From positions 3,472,001 through 3,536,000 of the forward strand of contig NZ_CP038213.1 in NCBI RefSeq assembly GCF_004526345.1: a stretch of 64,000 bases of DNA. The letters are read 5' to 3'. This document shows, one piece after another, positions 55,320 through 64,000 of this stretch. Each line of letters opens with the position of its first letter. Position 1 is the stretch's first letter. The notes under the pieces were generated by a model. The model had not been told where the DNA came from and searched no databases. It saw only the letters and a program-made list of their open reading frames with translations. The position numbers and the translations under genes are program-made. This DNA is from Ornithinimicrobium flavum. Lineage in GTDB: Bacteria > Actinomycetota > Actinomycetes > Actinomycetales > Dermatophilaceae.

Positions 55320-56486
55320 TCAGGCGTGGACGCCGGGCGCGTACTTCGGCACCCGGAAGCTCACCTTGGTGCCCAGGCCGGGCGCCGTCTCGACCACGAG
55401 CCCGTGGTCGTCCCCGTAGACCTGGCGCAGCCGGGCGTCGACGTTGCCCAGGCCCAGCGACTCGGTCTTTCGCAGACCCTCGTCCTCCCCGTCCAACGCC
55501 CGCCGGACCGCCTCCGGGTCCGACCCCACGCCGTCGTCCTCGATGCTGATCTCGGCCAGGTCGCCCAGGTCGGTCGCGGTGATCGTCACGCTCCCGACCC
55601 CCTCCTTGCCGGCGAGGCCGTGCCGCACGGCGTTCTCGACCAGCGGCTGGACGACGAGGAAGGGGACCACCACGGAGAGCACCTCGGGGGCGATGAGCAG
55701 GCTCACCTGCAGCCGCTCCCCGAAGCGGGCCTGCTCCAGCACGAGGTAGCGCTCGACGTTGCGCAGCTCGTCGGCCAGGGGGGTGAACGACCCGCCGCGC
55801 CGCAGCGCGTAGCGGGTGAAGTCGGCGAACTCCAGGAGCAGCTCGCGGGCCCGGTCGGGGTCGGTGCGCACGAAGCTGGCGATCGCGGCCAGCGAGTTGT
55901 AGACGAAGTGGGGGCTGATCTGGGCGCGCAGGCTGCGCAGCTCGGCCTCCATCGCGCGGGTGCGCTCCCGGTCCAGCTCGCCCAGCTCCAGCTGCCCGCC
56001 CATCCAGGTGGCCAGCTGCTCGGTGGCCCGGGCCAGGCCCGCGGACGGGCGGCCGGAGTAGGCGGCCAGCACCCCGATCACCCGGTCCTCGACCACGAGG
56101 GGCGCGACCACGCCGGCCCGGACGTCGCAGTCGGGGCGGGTGCAGGGCAGGTCGGCCCGGGTGAGCACCGCGACGTCGCCGCTGCCCAGCACGGTCGCGG
56201 CGTGGGACATGGCCTGGTCGCGGTGGTGCTCACCGCGGCCGACCCAGACCAACACGTCCTGGGTGTCGCAGATCGCCAGGGCGGTGCTGCCCAGCATGAG
56301 GCGCAGCGGCCGTCCCGCCCGGCTGGCGTTGTCGGCGGTCAGCCCGGCCCGCAGCAGCCGGCCGGCCTGGCTGCCCGTGCGCAGCGTCTCGTAGGTGATG
56401 CGGTCGGTCTCGGAGAGGAAGCCGCGTCGGGCCCGGCGCCGACGGACCCACAGGACGGCGTGCAGGACGAGGAAGACCGCGACCAC
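55320..56486 (-). CDS. LytS-type sensor histidine kinase
   Basis: 388 residues. One N-terminal membrane helix (VAVFLVLHAVLWV), a GAF-like domain (about 60-165, with CDTQDVLVWVGRG and a CTRPDC pair), then a His_kinase domain with phospho-acceptor His193 in QISPHFVYNSLAAI and an HATPase region (VVQPLVENAVRHGL, GLGLGN-type G-box). The GTG at 56486 is the first usable start; no clear ribosome site is seen. First gene of the acetate operon. Ligand unknown. Confidence 0.88.
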   Translation of the reverse strand: MVAVFLVLHAVLWVRRRRARRGFLSETDRITYETLRTGSQAGRLLRAGLTADNASRAGRPLRLMLGSTALAICDTQDVLVWVGRGEHHRDQAMSHAATVLGSGDVAVLTRADLPCTRPDCDVRAGVVAPLVVEDRVIGVLAAYSGRPSAGLARATEQLATWMGGQLELGELDRERTRAMEAELRSLRAQISPHFVYNSLAAIASFVRTDPDRARELLLEFADFTRYALRRGGSFTPLADELRNVERYLVLEQARFGERLQVSLLIAPEVLSVVVPFLVVQPLVENAVRHGLAGKEGVGSVTITATDLGDLAEISIEDDGVGSDPEAVRRALDGEDEGLRKTESLGLGNVDARLRQVYGDDHGLVVETAPGLGTKVSFRVPKYAPGVHA

Positions 56487-56533
56487 CCGCCAGCGCGGTG
56501 GGGAGGTGGAAGGAGCCCTGCATGGGGGGCAGA

Positions 56534-58606
56534 CTACGAGGTTCCCGCCCCCACCCGGGGGGACTCATCGCCCGTCCCGATGTCGACGAGCAGGGCCGTC
56601 GACAGCTCCGAGGCGGCCTGCCGCACCTCGGCGAGGTCGACCGCGGCGTGCCGCTCGGCGACCGACGGCTCGACGACGGACAGCACCTCGTCCCGGGCGC
56701 GCTCGGCGGCCCGCACGGCCAGCTCCTGCCGCAGCGGCTCGCTGAGCAGGCCCCCCGGCGCAGTGGCCCGGCGGGCCAGCTGCACCGCATACCGCTCGGC
56801 CGTGACCACCTCCTGCTCGTCGTCGCTGGTGAGCATGAGCGCGGCGTTGCGCAGCACCTGCCGACCGCGCTCCAGGTCGCCGTCGCCGAGCTCGGTCACC
56901 GCCCGGGCCAGCAGCGGACGGTCCGGTCGCCCGGCGCTGCGGGCGAGCATCGCCAGCTGCAGACCGAGCACCCGCTCCCGGGTGCGGGCGCCCACGTCCC
57001 CGTGCCGCAGGCCGGGCACGTAGTTCTCCGACGGCGAGCTGGACGCCATGGTGTCGAGGTACTCGCGCTGGGCCTCGTCGGGGGTGTGCACGGTGTCGCG
57101 CAGGGGGATGTGGCGGATCCCGAGGGTGGCGAGGAAGACGACCGCGACGATCGGCAGCCCCAGGAGGAAGACGTCGTGCAGCCGGTCGGCCAGGCCGGCG
57201 CGGATCGCTTCCAGCACCTCCGGCGGCATCCCGACCGTCGCGGCGGGGTCGAGCGCGGCGCCGGCGTCGATCTGGTCCAGGTCGCCGAGCTGGTCCTCCG
57301 CGCCGGGGGGGAGGTAGCCGGCGATGGCCCGGGCGAGGCCGGAGGTCATCACGGCACCGAAGATGGCGATGCCCACGGTGTTGCCGACGTTGCGGAAGAA
57401 CTGCAGGGCGGCCGTGGCGACCCCCAGGTCCCGACGGGAGACGGCGTTCTGCACCACGAGGGTGTACTGCTGCATGGCCAGGCCCAGGCCCGTGCCCATC
57501 ACGGCGATGGCCGCGGTCAGCTCCCACTCCGAGGAGCCGGCCCCGAGCCGGGTCAGCAGCCACACGCCGACCCCGAGGACCACGGTGCCGACGAGCATGA
57601 GCTCCTTGTAGCGCCCGGTGCGGGTCACCAGGTAGCCCGAGACGATGCCGACGAGGATGAGGCCGAGCATCATCGGCATGAGGATGAGGCCGGACTCGGT
57701 GGCACCGACTCCGAGCACGCCCTGGGCGAAGACGGGGACGTAGATGATGACGCCGAACATCACCATGGCCAGCCCGAAGGCGGCGACGTTGGCGAAGGTG
57801 AAGACGCTGTTGGCGAAGAGCCCCAGGGGGATGAGGGGATTCTCGGCCCGGGTCTCGACCAGGACGAAGAGTCCCAGCAGCGCCCCGCCGACGAGGTAGA
57901 GGCCCACGATCGGCACGGACCCCCACGGGTAGCTGACGCCTCCCCAGGAGGTGGCCAGGAGGATGGCGACGAGCGCGGGGCTGAGGGTGAGGATGCCGAG
58001 CACGTCCACCCGCCCGCTCGAGGGCTCGTGCTCCAGCCGGAGGAAGCGGGCGATGACGAAGATCGCGGCCACCCCCAGCGGCACGGTGGCGAAGAAGAGC
58101 CAGCGCCAGCCCCAGTGGTCGGTGATGAGCCCACCGGCGATGGGGCCCGCGACCGAGGTGACGCCGAAGACGGCCCCCATGAGGCCCTGGTACTTGCCGC
58201 GCTGCCGCGGCGGGATGATGTCGCCGATGATCGTCTGGGACAGCGGCATCAGCGTGCCCATCCCCAGGCCCTGGACGGCCCGTCCGGCCACGAGCGTCCA
58301 GAAGTTCGGGGCGAGGCCGGACAGGACGGAGCCGAGGAGGAAGATGACCAGGCCGGCGAGGTAGAAGCGGCGCCGGCCGAACATGTCGGAGAGCTTGCCG
58401 ACGACCGGCACCACGATCGCCGAGACGAGCATCGCGGCCGTCGCCACCCAGCTGTAGTGGTCCATGCCCCCCAGCTCGGCCACGATGCGCGGCATGGCGG
58501 GCCCGACGATGGTCTGGCTGATCGAGGCGACGAACATGCCGAGCATGAGGCCGGCGAAGACGCGCTTGTGCTCGGGGGTGAGCCGGTAGGCGGCGGGGCC
58601 GGTCAC
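56534..58606 (-). CDS. DHA2-family (14-helix) multidrug exporter with long C-terminal domain
   Basis: 690 residues. Fourteen helices in the first 510 residues, with GPAMPRIVAELGGMDHYSWV (TM1-TM2 region), the A-motif GKLSDMFGRRRFYLAG and motif C GPIAGGLITDHWGWRW, as in EmrB/QacA exporters. The last 180 residues are soluble and helical with Asp/Glu/Arg-rich stretches, an extension not found in EmrB. GTG start overlaps the marR stop (GTGA). Substrate unknown; MarR control is likely. Confidence 0.88.
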   Translation of the reverse strand: MTGPAAYRLTPEHKRVFAGLMLGMFVASISQTIVGPAMPRIVAELGGMDHYSWVATAAMLVSAIVVPVVGKLSDMFGRRRFYLAGLVIFLLGSVLSGLAPNFWTLVAGRAVQGLGMGTLMPLSQTIIGDIIPPRQRGKYQGLMGAVFGVTSVAGPIAGGLITDHWGWRWLFFATVPLGVAAIFVIARFLRLEHEPSSGRVDVLGILTLSPALVAILLATSWGGVSYPWGSVPIVGLYLVGGALLGLFVLVETRAENPLIPLGLFANSVFTFANVAAFGLAMVMFGVIIYVPVFAQGVLGVGATESGLILMPMMLGLILVGIVSGYLVTRTGRYKELMLVGTVVLGVGVWLLTRLGAGSSEWELTAAIAVMGTGLGLAMQQYTLVVQNAVSRRDLGVATAALQFFRNVGNTVGIAIFGAVMTSGLARAIAGYLPPGAEDQLGDLDQIDAGAALDPAATVGMPPEVLEAIRAGLADRLHDVFLLGLPIVAVVFLATLGIRHIPLRDTVHTPDEAQREYLDTMASSSPSENYVPGLRHGDVGARTRERVLGLQLAMLARSAGRPDRPLLARAVTELGDGDLERGRQVLRNAALMLTSDDEQEVVTAERYAVQLARRATAPGGLLSEPLRQELAVRAAERARDEVLSVVEPSVAERHAAVDLAEVRQAASELSTALLVDIGTGDESPRVGAGTS

Positions 58607-59049
58607 GAGGTGGACCCGCTGGCCCCGAGGGTGTCGGTGAGGCGGCCGAGCAGCCGGGCCAGCTCGGCCGTGTCCGCCTCGTCCCACCCCTGGAGGGCGT
58701 CGGTGACCAGGGTCACCCGTCGGGCCCGCTCCTGGGTGACGGCCCGGTGCCCCTCCTCGGTGAGGAAGAGCACCTGGGCCCGGCCGTCGGTGGGGTCGGT
58801 CTCGCGGTGGATCAGCCCTCTGGACGTGAGCGAGGCCAGGCGTCGGCTCATCGTCGAGGGGTCGAGCCCCTCGGTGCGGGCCAGGTCGCGGGGACGCACC
58901 TCCTCGGCCCCCGCAGCCACCTCCTGGGCGCGAGGGAGCCGGATGAGGACCGCGAAGTCGGGTCGGGACAGGACCTCGGTGCCGGAGTGCTCGTTCAGCA
59001 GGCGACCCATGGCGGCGAAGGCGCGCGCCAGCTGCTCAGAAAGTTGCAT
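58603..59049 (-). CDS. MarR-family repressor of the DHA2 exporter
   Basis: 148 residues. Winged HTH LIRLPRAQEVAAG, VRPRDLARTEGLDPSTMSRRLASLTSRGLIHRE with the DPTDGRAQVLFLTEEG wing. Its ATG overlaps a palindromic site, suggesting autorepression. Co-transcribed with the exporter. Confidence 0.88.
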   Translation of the reverse strand: MQLSEQLARAFAAMGRLLNEHSGTEVLSRPDFAVLIRLPRAQEVAAGAEEVRPRDLARTEGLDPSTMSRRLASLTSRGLIHRETDPTDGRAQVLFLTEEGHRAVTQERARRVTLVTDALQGWDEADTAELARLLGRLTDTLGASGSTS

Positions 59050-59063
59050 GATGCATACATCAT
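59048..59063. promoter_or_regulatory. Palindrome overlapping the marR start codon
   Basis: ATGATGCATACATCAT has perfect ATGATG/CATCAT arms around CATA. It overlaps the start codon, which is unusual and would let the repressor block its own leader or a leaderless transcript. Confidence 0.55.
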
Positions 59064-59126
59064 ACGCCTCTCAAGCGGCCTACCCCTGTGTCCTCCCGGG
59101 AGGCCGGATCTCCTCGGGACCCGCGG

Positions 59127-61337
59127 TCAGACGTCCCGCTCCCACCGGCGCAGGCCCGCGAGAGCCTCGACGAAGGCCTCGGGCTCGACCTCGCCGAGGT
59201 CGTGGCAGGCCTCGTCGAGCTGCTCGGCGATCCCGGCCACCTGCAGCAGCGGTGAGGCACCGTCGACGTACCCGATGTGCTTGTAGTGGGTGAAGGCGTC
59301 GGAGACAAAGTCCTTGACGCCCGGATGGCCCGACAGCTCCTCGGCACCCGGCCCGGTCGCCAGCAGCGCCACCGCGTCGAAGAGGACCGAGGGTGCGGCG
59401 TCGATCTTGTGGTCGACCGGGGTCCGGTCGTCCTCGCCGTCGAGCACGACCCCGCCGACCTTGAGCGCGACGGTCTCGACCAGGCCGCCGACGGCCTCGA
59501 CGGCCGAGCGGACCTCCTCGAGCAGCGCACCGTCGGTGCCGTCGGAGACGAGGATGCCGAGCTTGCGGCCTCCGAAGTCCTTCGGTGCCCGGGCGGCGAA
59601 GCTCAGCGCCGGTGACGGCGGGAGGTCGTGCCGAGGGGCGACGGCGGGCTCGGTCGCCTCCGGGAGGTCCAGGCCGAGACCGTCGGCCACCTTGCGGGCC
59701 AGCTCCTCGTCGACGTTGCGCAGGTTGGCGACCATCCGCTCGCGGATCTGCGGGATCTCGCACTTGGACAGCTCGAAGACGAAGGCCATCCAGATGTGCT
59801 CCTGCTCGGGGCGGGTCTGGGAGCGGTAGAACTGCCCCGCCTGCGAGTAGTGGTCGGCGAAGGACTCCGGTCGCAGCCGCCGGGTGGGCCCGGACTCCTC
59901 CCGCACCACGGTCCGGAAGCCGGCCTCGTGGTCGGCCCGGGGGCCGGCCGCGGCCCCGGTGAAGGAGTTGGGCTCGTAGTTGGCCCGGCCCGCCTGCCGG
60001 CCGTGCTGCATGTGCCCGTCGCGCTGGAAGTGGGCGACCGGGCAGCGGGGGGCGTTGACCGGGAGCTGGGCGAAGTTGGTCGACCCCAGGCGCTTGAGCT
60101 GGGTGTCGAGGTAGGAGAAGTTGCGGCCCTGCAGGAGGGGGTCGTTCGTGAAGTCGATGCCGGGCACGACGTTCTGGGTCATGAAGGCGACCTGCTCGGT
60201 CTCGGAGAAGACGTTGTCGACGACCCGGTCCAGGCGCATGGTGCCGATCACCCGCAGGGGGACCTGCTCCTCGGGGATGATCTTGGTGGGGTCGAGGACG
60301 TCGAACTCGAAGGCGTCGGCGAAGTCGTCGTCGAAGGCCTGGATGCACAGGTCCCACTCGGGGAAGTCCCCGTTCTGGATCGCCGTCCACAGGTCCCGGC
60401 GGTGGAAGTCGGGGTCGGCACCGTTGATCTTCACCGCCTCGTTCCAGACCACCGACTGCAGGCCCTGTCGGGGCACCCAGTGGAACTTGACGAAGGTGCT
60501 GCTGCCCACGGCGTCGACGAACCGGAAGGTGTGGACGCCGAAGCCCTGCATGAAGCGGAAGGACCGCGGGATCGCCCGGTCCGACATCTGCCAGAGCAGC
60601 ATGTGCGTCGACTCGGGCATGAGGCCCACGAAGTCCCAGAAGGTGTCGTGGGCCGACGCGGCCTGCGGCCAGCCGCGGTCCTGCTCCTCCTTGACCGAGT
60701 GGACGAGGTCGGGGAACTTGATCGCGTCCTGGATGAAGAAGACAGGGATGTTGTTGCCCACCAGGTCCCAGTTGCCCTCGTCGGTGTAGAACTTCGTGGC
60801 GAAGCCGCGCACGTCCCGGGCCAGGTCGAAGGAGCCCTTGTTGCCGGCGACGGTGGAGAAGCGGACGAACACCGGCGTCTGCTTGCCGGCCTCGGCGAAG
60901 AGGGAGGCTCGCGTCAGCCCGGACAGGTCCTCGGCGGCGGTGAACGTGCCGTGGGCGCCGTAGCCCCGCGCGTGGACCACCCGCTCCGGGATCCGCTCGT
61001 GGTCGAAGTGGAAGAGCTTGTCGCGCAGGACGTGGTCCTCCAGCAGGACCGGCCCCCGCTCACCGACCGTCAGGGAGTTCTGGTTGTCCGAGATCGGCTG
61101 ACCGTGCGAGGTGGTCAGCAGCGGCTGACCGTCCCCGGGGCGCTGGTGCAGCTCACCGCCGGAACCCGGCTCGGTGCCACCGGTGTAGACGGGGTTGTCC
61201 GCGGCGGCACCGGCGTTGCCCGGGGTCGGCGGCTGCGGAGGAGCGGGGTCCTGCGGGTAGCTCGGCAGCTGCGGGCCGCCGACGTCGGCCGCCGGGCTCT
61301 CGGTGCCGGTGGGTGCGGGGCTCTGCTCGGTCGACAT
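59127..61337 (-). CDS. katE: Monofunctional heme catalase, large-subunit type (KatE)
   Basis: Decomposes hydrogen peroxide; 736 residues, the size of clade II (HPII) catalases. Catalytic His122 is in ERVVHARG, the distal Asn in VGNNIPVFF and the heme-ligand Tyr in RNFSYLDTQ. The C-terminal 170 residues (from [14 protein letters not shown]) form the flavodoxin-like/DJ-1-type domain of large catalases. A 70-residue Pro/Gly-rich tail starts the protein. GGAGGAT-type ribosome site before the ATG. Monocistronic. Confidence 0.95.
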   Translation of the reverse strand: MSTEQSPAPTGTESPAADVGGPQLPSYPQDPAPPQPPTPGNAGAAADNPVYTGGTEPGSGGELHQRPGDGQPLLTTSHGQPISDNQNSLTVGERGPVLLEDHVLRDKLFHFDHERIPERVVHARGYGAHGTFTAAEDLSGLTRASLFAEAGKQTPVFVRFSTVAGNKGSFDLARDVRGFATKFYTDEGNWDLVGNNIPVFFIQDAIKFPDLVHSVKEEQDRGWPQAASAHDTFWDFVGLMPESTHMLLWQMSDRAIPRSFRFMQGFGVHTFRFVDAVGSSTFVKFHWVPRQGLQSVVWNEAVKINGADPDFHRRDLWTAIQNGDFPEWDLCIQAFDDDFADAFEFDVLDPTKIIPEEQVPLRVIGTMRLDRVVDNVFSETEQVAFMTQNVVPGIDFTNDPLLQGRNFSYLDTQLKRLGSTNFAQLPVNAPRCPVAHFQRDGHMQHGRQAGRANYEPNSFTGAAAGPRADHEAGFRTVVREESGPTRRLRPESFADHYSQAGQFYRSQTRPEQEHIWMAFVFELSKCEIPQIRERMVANLRNVDEELARKVADGLGLDLPEATEPAVAPRHDLPPSPALSFAARAPKDFGGRKLGILVSDGTDGALLEEVRSAVEAVGGLVETVALKVGGVVLDGEDDRTPVDHKIDAAPSVLFDAVALLATGPGAEELSGHPGVKDFVSDAFTHYKHIGYVDGASPLLQVAGIAEQLDEACHDLGEVEPEAFVEALAGLRRWERDV

Positions 61338-61435
61338 GGGATCCTCCGGAAGGGCGCGACGTGCGGGTCCTCCCGACACTAGGTGCGCCCCCGGGGCCCC
61401 CGCGCGGTGAGCCTGCCCGACGGCCATGTGCGGGC

Positions 61436-62028
61436 TCAGGCGTGGCGGCCGGCGACGGAGGCGATCCCCAGCCAGGTGTGGTGGTTGCCGGCCCAGCACC
61501 AGCCGACCTTCGGCGCGTCCTTGCGCTCCTGGCCGTCCCGGCCCGTCCCGTTGCTGATCCACAGCGCCGGGACCCGGGTGTCGAGGGTGCCGGGGCGCGC
61601 CCGGGGCGCCGGGAGCCGGAGGTCATGAAGCAGTGGTTGCGCTCGAGCACGGCCGGCTCCTGGAGCACCCAGCACAGACCCTCGGAGACGGTCATCAGCT
61701 CCCGGCCCGCCGCCCGCAGCTCCGGGTCGACCTCGTCCGGGCTCCGATCGGCGAACCCGTCCCCCCGGTCCGGCCCGGTCACGGCGTACAGGTCCGCGTC
61801 CGGGACCACCGTGCCCGGTGCGGGGACGTACTCCGCGAGGTCCCCCAGGTGATCGACGACGGAGCCGGTGCGCTCACCCCGCCGCAGCAGCGGCGCCAGG
61901 TCGGCGGCCGGGACCAGCCGGGGGTGGACCACGAGGAGGTCCCCCTCCAGGCCCGGCGGGAGGGCGGGCAGGTCCAGGCCGAGCCGGACGAGACGGGCGT
62001 GCTGTTCGTGGAGCGGGGCGAGGGTCAC
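61436..62028 (-). CDS. DUF5701-like protein, frameshifted
   Basis: About 197 residues after repair. The N-terminal part includes [18 protein letters not shown] and CFMTSGSR; the C-terminal part is in another frame and reads [12 protein letters not shown] then [19 protein letters not shown]. Both segments fit DUF5701 proteins of actinobacteria. The break is around 61588-61600 in a C/G-rich run and fits one missing base. GTG start just after the stop of the LiaF-like gene. Function unknown. Confidence 0.65.
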
Positions 62029-62032
62029 CGGG

Positions 62033-62563
62033 TCACGCCCTCGGCCGGGCCCAGCGCCACCCGCGGGGCAGCTTCTCCCCGGCGGCGACGGAGCGCACCC
62101 GCACGTCCCCGAAGACCGACCATCCGGTGACGAGCAGCCGGCTGCCGGACGGCGCGGCCCCCGTCGCGGGCGCCCCCACCTCCGACCGGGCGTCACCGAG
62201 CAGGGTCATCCCCTGGATCTGCACGTCGGTCCCCTCCGGGACGAGGATCTTCGCGCTGCCGAAGAGGCTGTAGAGCTCCACCTCGAGCGTCTCCCCCGGC
62301 TGCAGCACCTGGCGCAGGTCCAGCTTGGTGTCGCCGAAGACCTGGATCGCGACGGTCCGGCGGGCGGCGTCCCACGACCCGGTGCGCACCAGGTCGCCGA
62401 AGGCCGACACCATGGGCTGGTCCCGGTCCCGCCGGGCGGGCAGGGGACCCCCCGTCGGGCCAGGAACAGGCCAGGGGCGAGGGTCGGGGACGATCTCCGG
62501 CAGCCCGTCCCCCGGGGTCTGCGGACCCGGTAGCGGTGGTGGGGGTCCAGGACGTTCCGTCAT
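62033..62563 (-). CDS. LiaF-like C-terminal domain protein
   Basis: 176 residues. A Pro-rich N-terminal 45 residues precedes a beta-helix-like domain with repeated short strands (VAIQVFGDTKLDLRQVL, YSLFGSAKILVPEG, WSVFGDVRVRSV), the pattern of the LiaF/DUF2154 family that modulates envelope-stress kinases. No membrane helices are present, and the usual DUF1707 part is replaced by the Pro-rich tail. Divergent from the aldo/keto reductase. Confidence 0.75.
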   Translation of the reverse strand: MTERPGPPPPLPGPQTPGDGLPEIVPDPRPWPVPGPTGGPLPARRDRDQPMVSAFGDLVRTGSWDAARRTVAIQVFGDTKLDLRQVLQPGETLEVELYSLFGSAKILVPEGTDVQIQGMTLLGDARSEVGAPATGAAPSGSRLLVTGWSVFGDVRVRSVAAGEKLPRGWRWARPRA

Positions 62564-62620
62564 ACCCCCACCGTAGCCGCGCCGGTCGGAGCATCCCCGC
62601 GACGTCCGTAGGGTGGGGGG

Positions 62621-63625
62621 ATGGAATTTCGGTACCTCGGCAACAGCGGGCTCAAGATCAGCGAGATTACCTACGGCAACTGGTTGACCCACGGGTCCCA
62701 GGTGGAGAACGAGGTGGCCCACCGGTGCGTGCGCGCCGCGCTCGACGAAGGGATCTCCACCTTCGACACCGCCGACGTCTATGCCAACACCAAGGCCGAG
62801 AGCGTCCTCGGCGAGGCGCTGAAGGGCGAGCGCCGGGAGAGCCTGGAGATCTTCACCAAGGTCTACTGGCCGACCGGCCCGGGCGGCAAGAACGACACCG
62901 GCCTGTCGCGCAAGCACGTGATGGAGTCGATCGACGGGTCGCTGCGGCGGCTGCAGACCGACTACGTCGACCTCTACCAGGCGCACCGCTACGACACGGA
63001 GACGCCGCTGGAGGAGACCATGCAGGCCTTCGCCGACATCGTCCGGCAGGGCAAGGCGCTCTACATCGGCGTCAGCGAGTGGACCGCCGACCAGATCCGC
63101 GAGGGTCACCGGCTGAGCAAGGAGCTGGGCTTCCAGCTCATCTCCTCCCAGCCGCAGTACTCCATGCTGTGGCGGGTCATCGAGCCCGAGGTGGTCCCGG
63201 CGTGCGAGGAGCTGGGCATCTCCCAGATCGTCTGGAGCCCGATGGCCCAGGGCGTGCTCTCCGGCAAGTACCTCCCCGGTCAGCAGCCGACCGAGGGCCG
63301 TGCGGCCGACGAGAAGATGGGCCGCGGCATGAAGGGCTTCATGTCCGACGAGACCCTCACGGCCGTCCAGGACCTCAGGCCGCTCGCGGAGGAGGCCGGC
63401 CTGACCATGCCGCAGCTGGCGATCGCCTGGGTGCTGCAGAACCCCAACGTGGCCGCCGCCCTCGTGGGCGCCTCCCGGCCCGAGCAGGTCCAGGACAACG
63501 TCAAGGCGGCCGGCGTGAGGCTCGACGCCGACCTCCTGGCGAAGATCGACGAGGTCCTCGGCGACGTCGTGGAGCGCGACGCGGGGAAGACCGCGGAGAA
63601 CGCGCCGCAGGAGCGCGTGGCCTGA
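62621..63625 (+). CDS. Aldo/keto reductase (potassium channel beta-subunit type)
   Basis: NADPH-dependent carbonyl reductase, 334 residues. TIM barrel with catalytic Asp-Tyr in FDTADVYANTKAE, Lys in EIFTKVYWP and His in LYQAHRYD. GVSEWTADQI and the C-terminal ALVGASRPEQVQDN block bind the cofactor. Similarity is highest to Kvbeta/YghZ-type AKR6/AKR14 proteins. Substrate not predictable. Confidence 0.92.
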   Translation: MEFRYLGNSGLKISEITYGNWLTHGSQVENEVAHRCVRAALDEGISTFDTADVYANTKAESVLGEALKGERRESLEIFTKVYWPTGPGGKNDTGLSRKHVMESIDGSLRRLQTDYVDLYQAHRYDTETPLEETMQAFADIVRQGKALYIGVSEWTADQIREGHRLSKELGFQLISSQPQYSMLWRVIEPEVVPACEELGISQIVWSPMAQGVLSGKYLPGQQPTEGRAADEKMGRGMKGFMSDETLTAVQDLRPLAEEAGLTMPQLAIAWVLQNPNVAAALVGASRPEQVQDNVKAAGVRLDADLLAKIDEVLGDVVERDAGKTAENAPQERVA

Positions 63626-63628
63626 GGC

Positions 63629-64000
63629 TCACCCGACGATCGTCGTGACGACCTCGGTGAGCGAGGGACGCCGCGGGGTCGAGGAGAAGCCGAACCGGGC
63701 GGGCGGGTCGACCGGGGTCAGCGTGCCCAGGTCGACGCCGTCCAGCCGGGCCGTCACCGCGGTGACGGCCCGCACGTCGGTCGCCCCGTAGAACTCCCTG
63801 CGCCCCTGCCCCGCGCTGCCGCGGGTCCGCACGCCCCGCAGGACCACGCGGGCGACCGGGTCGGTGACCGCGGACAGCAGCGGGCTGGCGGCCACCCCCC
63901 GGGGTATGCCGTGCAGCAGCCACCCGAGCGCGGTGCGCCGGCCGAGGGTCGCCGTCAGGGTCAGCGACGGGGTGCGGACCTCGACCCGTCCGGTGCGCAC
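63629..64000 (-). CDS. Unrecognised protein, N-terminus beyond window edge
   Basis: The last 123 residues of a minus-strand gene that continues past position 64000. It reads as beta-rich and Arg/Thr-rich, ending in SLTEVVTTIVG. No motif I can name. A hydrophobic VVLRG segment is too short for a membrane span. It is convergent with the aldo/keto reductase. Function unknown. Confidence 0.55.
   Translation of the reverse strand: MRTGRVEVRTPSLTLTATLGRRTALGWLLHGIPRGVAASPLLSAVTDPVARVVLRGVRTRGSAGQGRREFYGATDVRAVTAVTARLDGVDLGTLTPVDPPARFGFSSTPRRPSLTEVVTTIVG

Noticed and set aside
1..64000. tRNA, rRNA or riboswitch genes
   Set aside because: No cloverleaf, rRNA-like or known aptamer sequence was recognised in any of the short gaps.

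Overview
The window is about 72% G+C and tightly packed, with GTG starts, many 4-base start/stop overlaps, a narGHJI operon, a cell-wall-binding repeat 2 protein, a class E/F-type sortase and an IdeR-type iron box. This points to an actinobacterium. Micrococcales, for example the Ornithinimicrobiaceae/Intrasporangiaceae group, is my inference from gene content and codon use, not a proven placement. No rRNA, tRNA, insertion sequence, CRISPR array or prophage was seen, and no stretch longer than about 300 bases lacks a gene. The longest gap is 9108-9400.

Layout. 1-7.8 kb: an EF-G-like GTPase (cut by the window edge), an RND pump, a divergent glucose-6-phosphate dehydrogenase, a small VTT-like membrane protein and an MFS exporter. 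7.8-10.5 kb: a surface-protein locus with a sortase lacking its catalytic His, a PTEE-repeat protein without a clear LPXTG, and an HPr-kinase-like/PqqD-like protein. 10.6-16.3 kb: a coiled-coil protein, BioY, phosphofructokinase, a DUF3592-like protein, an M20 amidohydrolase and threonine deaminase. 16.3-21.4 kb: a five-gene siderophore uptake operon behind an iron box. 21.5-24.2 kb: an MMPL exporter divergent from a MarR regulator. 24.3-29.5 kb: molybdenum cofactor genes (mogA, moaA, moaD, mobA, moeB) around a cell-wall-binding protein.

29.5-45.1 kb is a nitrate respiration island. On the minus strand a Cys-bearing HTH regulator overlaps narG and is followed by narH, narJ, narI, a cupin, moeB and mobA. 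Divergently, two narK-type transporters are followed by a DUF2249 protein, a hemerythrin-like protein, an NnrS-like membrane protein and a large membrane-anchored NirK-like copper protein. The molybdenum cofactor genes on the left supply the cofactor that NarG needs. The DUF2249, hemerythrin and NnrS-like genes probably handle nitric oxide.

45.1-49.7 kb: a glycosyltransferase, a GH13 enzyme, a Bcr-type exporter and a PNPOx-like protein. 49.7-56.5 kb: an acetate operon in transcription order LytS-type kinase, LytTR regulator, small membrane protein, ActP symporter, Acs, ECHDC3-like protein. 56.5-64 kb: a MarR/DHA2 exporter pair, a large-subunit catalase, a DUF5701-like protein, a LiaF-like protein, an aldo/keto reductase and a truncated gene.

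At least nine otherwise normal genes carry frameshifts, mostly one-base changes in G or C runs. That looks like consensus error in the sequence more than mass gene decay, and it lowers confidence in any claim resting on one base. The main non-gene signal is the 8-mer GTATGCCG, found at least 22 times on both strands, in all reading frames and between genes.
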